From Deltaproteobacteria bacterium (lineage in GTDB: Bacteria > Desulfobacterota > Desulfobacteria > Desulfobacterales > ETH-SRB1), in the NCBI GenBank assembly GCA_019314185.1, contig JAFCZU010000160.1:1-11096 (forward strand): 11,096 nucleotides of DNA, in the 5' to 3' direction. The notes under the pieces are model-generated. The model had not been told where the DNA came from and did not search any database. It was given only the letters and a program-made list of their open reading frames with translations. Positions 7,171 to 11,096 of the stretch are shown here, in pieces (the stretch's first letter is position 1; each line of letters begins with the position of its first letter). A program made the position numbers and the translations under genes.

Positions 7171-7390
7171 TTTACATAAAGCTGAAAAATCACTGTAACG
7201 CAGCAGATAGGACTACGACGCCATCAAGTATCTTATTGCTCTGCTCGATGGCCTCGGATTGTAATAGTGTCCATTTAATTCGATTTTATGTTTTCATGCT
7301 TTTAAGTTATACCATGCAAACAGTTTTGTTCGGTTGTTTTTTGGTGGAGTAAAAGACAAGCCAGAACCTATATTAGATTTTGGATACAAC

Positions 7391-7425
7391 TTGCTGTTGA
7401 CATGTCTTTTTATTATAATTAGATT
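7391..7425 (+). promoter_or_regulatory. Candidate promoter for the NIL-ferredoxin/mnmA genes
   Basis: Two overlapping readings are possible. A perfect TATAAT at 7414-7419 has TTGCTG 17 nt upstream (7391-7396). A perfect TTGACA at 7397-7402 has TAGATT 17 nt downstream (7420-7425). Either start point would give a leader of roughly 45-50 nt before the ATG at 7477. The perfect boxes themselves are only 11 nt apart and cannot work as a pair. Confidence 0.55.
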
Positions 7426-7440
7426 AGTCATTTAAATTGA

Positions 7441-7456
7441 CTTTTTACGAATTCAT
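7441..7456 (+). repeat. 16-nt motif shared with the dxr-rseP spacer
   Basis: CTTTTTACGAATTCAT here is identical to the minus strand of 1015-1030, which forms one arm and the loop of a perfect hairpin. Here the pairing arm is missing. The motif lies between the candidate promoter and the ribosome binding site of the ferredoxin gene, so it is probably transcribed in its leader. Confidence 0.6.
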
Positions 7457-7476
7457 CATTATTGGGAGAGTTCACA

Positions 7477-7905
7477 ATGTATTCAAAAATACTTATTCTT
7501 CGGTTTCCAAAAACCGAAGTTCAAAAACCGTTAGTTTGCAACCTTGTTAAGAATTATAACATTATCTTTAACATACTTAATGCTACAATACTGCCCAGAA
7601 AAGAAGGAGTTATGGTGCTTGAATTGTCAGGCACTAAAAAAAGTTTCAGGGAAGGAGTAAAATATCTCAAAGACCAGGGAGTGCATGTTCAAAGCGCTGC
7701 CCAGGAGATGAAACGTAACAACAACAAATGCATACATTGCGGAGCCTGCACCGCAGTTTGTCCGACAGGCGCACTTTCGATTAAACGACCTGAAATGTAT
7801 GTTGAGTTTGATCAAAAAAAATGCAGCGTATGCGAACTTTGCATACCCGCTTGTCCACCAAGAGCGATGGAGGTTCGCCCGACAAACAAAAGTTTTTTTG
7901 AATGA
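7477..7905 (+). CDS. NIL-domain 2x[4Fe-4S] ferredoxin
   Basis: This small 142-residue cytosolic protein has two parts. Residues about 3-75 resemble the NIL domain, an ACT-like beta-alpha-beta fold best known from the methionine transporter ATPase MetN (FPKTEVQKPLV..., ILNATILPRKEGVMVLELSG). Residues 85-126 are a bacterial two-cluster ferredoxin: C85-x2-C88-x2-C91-x3-C95-P and C116-x2-C119-x2-C122-x3-C126-P, both complete. I chose the ATG at 7477 over the TTG at 7462 because GGGAG sits 7-12 nt upstream. The stop overlaps the mnmA start (ATGA), so the two are translationally coupled. In methanogens and some sulfate reducers, NIL-ferredoxins act with a DUF39 protein in sulfide-dependent homocysteine synthesis. 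Here the partner is MnmA, so a role in delivering electrons or sulfur for tRNA thiolation is an inference. Confidence 0.9.
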   Translation: MYSKILILRFPKTEVQKPLVCNLVKNYNIIFNILNATILPRKEGVMVLELSGTKKSFREGVKYLKDQGVHVQSAAQEMKRNNNKCIHCGACTAVCPTGALSIKRPEMYVEFDQKKCSVCELCIPACPPRAMEVRPTNKSFFE

Positions 7906-9008
7906 AGAAATTAACTGCCATTGCCATAAGCGGAGGCATAGATTCACTTGTAGCCGCCTATTTGTTAAAACAACAAGGACACAATCTTATCGGAATTCAC
8001 TTTATTACCGGATATGAAACAAACAAATCCCTTCAAAATATAACAACCGCTTTTCCTGACTCAAACAGAAACCAACTATCAACTGCAGACGAAAAAGCCC
8101 CACACAAAATTATATCTATTGCGCACAAACTTGGCATAAACATTAAAATTATTGACTGTTCTCTTGACTTTAAGAATAAAGTTGTCGATTATTTTACACA
8201 GTCATATCAGATTGGCCGAACTCCCAATCCATGTCTTGCATGTAACCCGTCAATTAAATTCGGATCGGTTCTTGCTTTTGCCCGCAAACTTGGAGCATCC
8301 TGCCTTGCCACAGGACATTATGCAAGAATATTAAAGAACCATAAGGGGAAATTCCACCTTTTGAAAGGCATAGATCATAATAAGGATCAGTCCTATTTTC
8401 TCGCATTTCTGTCTCAGGAACAGCTTGCCTACGCGTGTTTTCCCCTCGGCAGCATGAAAAAAACAGATGTTGCAAAACTGGCGATAAAAAAAGGATATAA
8501 TCACATTGTAAACAGGGAAAGCCAGGATATATGTTTTATTAAAGATAAAACCTACGGCGAGTTTCTTGCGCTGCAACAGGGTTTTAAACCGAAACCGGGA
8601 TTGATAGAAAATGTCAACGGCAATATATTAGGCGAACATAAAGGGCTGCATCTCTTTACCATAGGCCAAAGACGCGGAATAAACTGCCCAGGTTCCGAAC
8701 CATATTATGTTGTAAAAATAAACCAAAAACAAAATCGCCTTGTGGTTGGCTGTAAAAAAGATTTAATCTCATCAAAATGCAGAGTTGTTAATATAAACTG
8801 GATCGCTAATACTCCGGCATCTCCCATCGCAATTCATACACGTGTAAGATACCGGCATAAAACCGCTTTATGCACTCTTGTTCCAGGTGACAACAATACT
8901 GCGACTGTAGAATTTGAAAATCCTCAAGAAGCAATAACTCCCGGACAAGGCGCCGTGTTTTATCAAGGGAATGAAGTCCTTGGCGGCGGATGGATTGCAG
9001 AGAAATAG
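7902..9008 (+). CDS. mnmA: tRNA-specific 2-thiouridylase MnmA, three-cysteine variant
   Basis: MnmA adenylates and thiolates U34 in the anticodons of tRNA Lys, Glu and Gln. The ATP-pyrophosphatase P-loop is ISGGIDS (9-15). GRTPNPCLACNPSIKF (105-120), ATGHYAR (136-142), GIDHNKDQSYFL (156-167), ESQDICFI (206-213) and IGQRRGINCPG in the second half are family hallmarks. At 368 residues the length is normal (368 in E. coli). Differences: the segment after the first domain strand reads GIHFITGYE instead of the common GLFMKNW, and residues 40-68 are a divergent hydrophilic stretch. Position 111 is Cys, giving C111-x2-C114 plus C211, where E. coli has D99, C102 and C199. Three cysteines in this arrangement can ligate an Fe-S cluster in related thiolases. 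The ATG overlaps the ferredoxin stop by 4 nt and has no ribosome binding site of its own, so coupling is expected. Confidence 0.96.
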   Translation: MKKLTAIAISGGIDSLVAAYLLKQQGHNLIGIHFITGYETNKSLQNITTAFPDSNRNQLSTADEKAPHKIISIAHKLGINIKIIDCSLDFKNKVVDYFTQSYQIGRTPNPCLACNPSIKFGSVLAFARKLGASCLATGHYARILKNHKGKFHLLKGIDHNKDQSYFLAFLSQEQLAYACFPLGSMKKTDVAKLAIKKGYNHIVNRESQDICFIKDKTYGEFLALQQGFKPKPGLIENVNGNILGEHKGLHLFTIGQRRGINCPGSEPYYVVKINQKQNRLVVGCKKDLISSKCRVVNINWIANTPASPIAIHTRVRYRHKTALCTLVPGDNNTATVEFENPQEAITPGQGAVFYQGNEVLGGGWIAEK

Positions 9009-9019
9009 ACAAAAGAACT

Positions 9020-9090
9020 ATCACGAAAGCACGAAAAAAGTTAGCAATTTAATTTCCGGACATTATTTCGTACTTTCGTGTTTTCGTGAT
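9020..9090. repeat. Large inverted repeat (CACGAAA element) between mnmA and mtaB
   Basis: ATCACGAAAGCACGAAA (9020-9036) pairs with TTTCGTGTTTTCGTGAT (9074-9090) at 16 of 17 positions. The stem can continue into ACTT/AAGT beyond a 3-nt bulge, around a loop of about 30 nt. Within each arm CACGAAA is repeated twice about 8 nt apart. A single-arm relative lies at 4631-4650. The element ends 30 nt before the mtaB ATG. It has no U-run, and it looks like a REP-type mobile palindrome, although it could attenuate readthrough into mtaB. Confidence 0.75.
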
Positions 9091-9120
9091 TAATTTATTT
9101 AAAACGTTTAGTGATAATTT

Positions 9121-10449
9121 ATGCCTTTTTTTAACATCATTACTTTGGGCTGCAAAGTAAATCAGTATGAATCAGACGCCATTGCTCAATCTTTGCAAGA
9201 AGCTGGATGGGTTTCTGCACTCAAAGGAGAAAAAACTGATCTGTTTATTATCAACACCTGCACTGTAACCCAAAAAGCTTCCATGCAGTCAAGGCAGGCT
9301 GTCCGGCAGGCAATACGGCATAATCCAAAAGCATGTATAATTGTGACAGGCTGTTATGCCCAGGTCGAACCTGATGAAATAAAAAAGATTAAAGGGGTGC
9401 ATTATATTATAGGTCATACTGAGAAACATAAGATCCCTGAAATAATTATTTCCAGGAAAGAAAAGGATTCCCTGATCCCCGAATCCCATCCGTTAACTAT
9501 CCGGCACGATGTTACCCATGAACATAAGTTCCAGCAATCACCTGTAATAGCAGCTTACGGAAACAGGACAAGGCCTGTTTTAAAAATTCAGGATGGATGC
9601 AATAACTTTTGCACATATTGCATTGTCCCTTATGCGCGTGGACGAAGCCGGAGTATGCCGCTGGAAATTGTATTAGAAAATATCAGCCGGCTTTCCAGAT
9701 CAGGCTGCCATGAAGTTGTCCTGTCAGGCATAGACCTTGGCCGCTACGGAATGGATCTTTTACCTGAAACCAGCCTTATAAAACTGTTAAAATGTATACA
9801 TGAAACAAAAACTATTAAGCGTGTGCGCCTGAGTTCAATAGAGCCTGAAGAGTTTTCAGACGATATTATAAAAATAGCGGCTGATTCAGATATATTTTGT
9901 CATCATTTTCATACTCCTTTACAAAGCGGAGATGATCTTATCTTAAAAAGAATGCACAGGCATTATTCACGATCTTTTTTCAAAGACATGGTAATTAGAA
10001 TTCATGAAATGATTCCGGATGCCGCAATAGGTGTTGATGTTCTGATAGGATTCCCCGATGAAACCAAAAAAGCCTTTGAAAATACATATTCATTAATAAA
10101 AAAACTACCCGTAACCTATCTGCATGTTTTTCCTTTTTCGCAGCGCAAGGGAACACCCGCAAACAATTATCCCAACCAAATTCCCCCGGATATTATCAAA
10201 ACAAGATGTCAAAAAATGCGAGAACTTGGAAATAATAAAAAAATGGAGTTTTACAAAAAATTAATCGGGAAAAATGTGGAAATCTTAATAGAAGGCTCAC
10301 AATCAAGATCTACAGATTATTTAAAAGGAATGACTTCAAACTATGTTCCTGTTTTTGTGCGTGGTGAAAACAATCTGAAGAATTGTATTGTTCAGGCCAG
10401 AATTAATAAATTATATGGTAAAAATGCTGTTTTGGGCAGAATCTTATAA
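9121..10449 (+). CDS. mtaB: tRNA t6A37 methylthiotransferase (MtaB family)
   Basis: This radical-SAM enzyme converts t6A37 to ms2t6A37 in tRNAs reading ANN codons such as tRNA Lys. The N-terminal UPF0004 domain (about 3-125) carries the auxiliary-cluster cysteines Cys11 (TLGCKVNQYE), Cys47 (NTCTVT) and Cys78 (VTGCYAQ). The radical-SAM core begins at DGCNNFCTYC, with C160, C164 and C167 as CxxxCxxC, followed by VPYARGRSRS. HTPLQSGDD, KRMHRHYS and DVLIGFPDET are further family motifs. A C-terminal TRAM-like RNA-binding domain spans about 375-441. LGCKVNQYES and the 442-residue length point to MtaB rather than MiaB (LGCQMN) or RimO. The ATG at 9121 places LGCKVNQ at its normal position, though only a weak AGTGA precedes it. 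It lies 112 nt after mnmA and may share its transcript or be expressed separately. Confidence 0.95.
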   Translation: MPFFNIITLGCKVNQYESDAIAQSLQEAGWVSALKGEKTDLFIINTCTVTQKASMQSRQAVRQAIRHNPKACIIVTGCYAQVEPDEIKKIKGVHYIIGHTEKHKIPEIIISRKEKDSLIPESHPLTIRHDVTHEHKFQQSPVIAAYGNRTRPVLKIQDGCNNFCTYCIVPYARGRSRSMPLEIVLENISRLSRSGCHEVVLSGIDLGRYGMDLLPETSLIKLLKCIHETKTIKRVRLSSIEPEEFSDDIIKIAADSDIFCHHFHTPLQSGDDLILKRMHRHYSRSFFKDMVIRIHEMIPDAAIGVDVLIGFPDETKKAFENTYSLIKKLPVTYLHVFPFSQRKGTPANNYPNQIPPDIIKTRCQKMRELGNNKKMEFYKKLIGKNVEILIEGSQSRSTDYLKGMTSNYVPVFVRGENNLKNCIVQARINKLYGKNAVLGRIL

Positions 10450-10682
10450 TTGATAATAAAAACGCATAGTTTCATGTGCCCTCTGGATACTCTATCAAAA
10501 CACATTATAAGTTGCCGATGCCCCGCCAAGGCCCATGGCAAATGCATGGAAAAGATATTTTAAAATTCGGTCTTAAAAAACCGCTTGTAATAATGATTTT
10601 TTTATCGGTGCAATACTGAGCTACAATCAGGAAAAAGACTTTCAGGCATAAGGTATTCAGTGTCAAACTTGGATGTGTAGCA

Positions 10683-10700
10683 ATGGGGTCATGACCTCAT
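10683..10700. repeat. Near-perfect palindrome centred on GGTCATGACC
   Basis: ATGGGGTCATGACCTCAT is symmetric at 16 of 18 positions, with a perfect 10-bp core at 10687-10696. A palindrome without a loop is better suited to a dimeric DNA-binding protein than to an RNA hairpin. No promoter is evident next to it. Confidence 0.45.
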
Positions 10701-10787
10701 AGTGACTCTCGGAGAATGTTCAACTCCTATGTGGAAAGCACAATCTCCAGAAGCATGACAAAATTGAATGAATGGCCAACAAAATAA

Positions 10788-10822
10788 GGATTAGAACAGA
10801 GTAGAAGGCTCGGTTCTAATCC
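10788..10822. repeat. 10-bp perfect inverted repeat with 15-nt loop
   Basis: GGATTAGAAC (10788-10797) and GTTCTAATCC (10813-10822) are exact reverse complements. There is no poly-T on either side, so an ordinary intrinsic terminator is unlikely. It may be the end of, or a folded part of, a degraded element. Confidence 0.6.
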
Positions 10823-10893
10823 GTGGTTCAAGAAGTCGCGTAGTTTAATTTTGCTTTGGGCAACAGCCCGTCAAGATGTGACACCATACGGTC

Positions 10894-10925
10894 GAAGAAC
10901 CCTATAGATTGCTACAGGGTTCTTC
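10894..10925 (-). terminator. Hairpin just downstream of htpG, possible terminator
   Basis: GAAGAACCCT (10894-10903) pairs perfectly with AGGGTTCTTC (10916-10925). After one mismatch, TAG/CTA extends the stem to leave an ATTG loop. It starts 7 nt beyond the htpG stop, the usual place for a terminator. The expected U-run is missing on the minus strand (the next bases are GACCG), so termination is plausible but not certain. Confidence 0.5.
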
Positions 10926-10931
10926 AATCGT

Positions 10932-11096
10932 TCACGATTTTAATGCGTCGCACATCAGCTCACCCACCCGTCGGGTGAAACTGGCAGGGTCGTCTATTTT
11001 GCCACCCTCGCTGATGGTGGCAAGGTCAAACAGAAGGTGGGCGTAATCTTTGAGAACCGGCGCGGCAGCATCCTTTTCAAAGATCGAATTGATCTT
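10932..11096 (-). CDS. htpG: Molecular chaperone HtpG (Hsp90 family), C-terminal end only
   Basis: Only the last 54 codons and the stop are in the window; the gene continues past the right edge. The translation contains VLKDYAHLLFDLATISEG, then GGKIDDPASFTRRVGELM, and ends CDALKS. This matches the C-terminal dimerisation region of bacterial HtpG, where a LL.(D/E)-A-(L/T).(E/S) helix is followed by a (D/E)DP..F..R motif and a short tail. HtpG is an ATP-dependent cytosolic chaperone homodimer. The visible codons are clearly more GC-rich than those of the genes to the left, which may reflect high-expression codon choice or a different origin. It faces mtaB convergently across the 482-nt spacer. 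With so short a piece, the family call rests on these motifs alone. Confidence 0.85.
   Translation of the reverse strand, partial: KINSIFEKDAAAPVLKDYAHLLFDLATISEGGKIDDPASFTRRVGELMCDALKS

Larger units (their letters stand above)
7061..7476. other. Divergent intergenic region between rpsB and the ferredoxin-mnmA genes
   Basis: This 416-nt stretch (counted from the end of the short in-frame GTG extension of rpsB) separates the leftward and rightward gene sets. It holds the candidate rpsB promoter and leader, the candidate rightward promoter (7391-7425) and a copy of a 16-nt dispersed motif (7441-7456). The middle, about 7200-7275, is more GC-rich than its flanks and has the look of decayed coding sequence on both strands: plus-strand DYDAIKYLIALLDGLGL ends in TAA TAG, and minus-strand EAIEQSNKILDGVVVLSAAL ends in TGA. 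Neither has a start or a recognised family. I see no tRNA, riboswitch or intact gene. Confidence 0.6.
10450..10931. other. 482-nt intergenic stretch with palindromes and no convincing gene
   Basis: No open frame here belongs to a family I recognise. The longest suggestive one is a 47-codon GTG frame at 10476-10619 (plus strand, containing MPRQGPWQMHGKDILKFGLK), with no ribosome binding site. It could be a gene remnant. Structured parts are a near-palindrome at 10683-10700, an inverted repeat at 10788-10822, a strong hairpin at 10894-10925 and a small hairpin AATCGT-TC-ACGATT at 10926-10939 that runs into the htpG stop. The change in texture around 10640-10890 suggests decayed or mobile-element-derived DNA, but I cannot identify a source. 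No clear terminator for mtaB is seen. Confidence 0.55.

Noticed and set aside
7462..7476. TTG start of the ferredoxin gene at 7462
   Set aside because: The GGGAG ribosome binding site lies inside that extension and is spaced correctly for the ATG at 7477.
9020..9090. Intrinsic terminator for mnmA
   Set aside because: The loop is about 30 nt and no poly-T follows the stem, so a dispersed palindromic repeat is the better reading.
10476..10619. Small protein of 47 residues starting at GTG
   Set aside because: It has no ribosome binding site and no recognised family. It is mentioned only as part of the intergenic description.
10640..10890. Group II intron or insertion-sequence end
   Set aside because: I looked for the intron domain V pattern, a reverse transcriptase frame, and terminal inverted repeats with target duplications, and found none.

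Overview
The window looks like a chromosomal segment from an AT-rich, probably anaerobic deltaproteobacterium (Desulfobacterota, perhaps a Desulfobacterales sulfate reducer). This placement is an inference. It rests on the gene order, the NIL-ferredoxin next to an MnmA with an extra cysteine, and spacers filled with short tandem and inverted repeats. No rRNA or other decisive marker is present.

Left two thirds (about 1-7045, minus strand): a classic housekeeping cluster, read right to left as rpsB, tsf, pyrH, frr, uppS, cdsA, dxr, rseP. The first three make ribosomal protein S2, elongation factor Ts and UMP kinase, and frr makes the ribosome recycling factor. The other four belong to envelope biogenesis: undecaprenyl diphosphate synthase, CDP-diacylglycerol synthase, the first committed MEP-pathway enzyme and the RseP-type site-2 protease. 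Dxr supplies the isoprenoid precursors that UppS elongates. rpsB-tsf-pyrH are packed within 2 nt of each other. frr and uppS may overlap, and uppS-cdsA are 5 nt apart. Larger gaps lie at pyrH/frr (237 nt), cdsA/dxr (133 nt) and dxr/rseP (181 nt). Each of these gaps holds a different repeat: octamers, a 17-bp inverted repeat, or two kinds of heptamer array.

Middle (7046-7476): a roughly 430-nt divergent intergenic region with a candidate rpsB promoter and leader on the minus strand, a candidate promoter for the plus-strand genes, and a central stretch that may be decayed coding DNA.

Right third (7477-10449, plus strand): a small NIL-domain 2x[4Fe-4S] ferredoxin is translationally coupled (ATGA overlap) to mnmA, the tRNA U34 2-thiouridylase. 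It is followed after a hairpin-bearing spacer by mtaB, a radical-SAM methylthiotransferase for t6A37. All three handle Fe-S clusters or sulfur, and the two enzymes modify the tRNA anticodon loop. The MnmA has CxxC where the common form has DxxC, which gives three cysteines placed as in cluster-binding thiolases. Together with its coupled ferredoxin, this is the most interesting functional signal in the window.

Right end: a 482-nt stretch without a convincing gene, containing several palindromes, then the 3' end of htpG on the minus strand, cut by the window edge. I see no CRISPR array, tRNA, rRNA, intact insertion sequence or phage gene. Apart from the mnmA context and the repeats, the region is conserved core genome.
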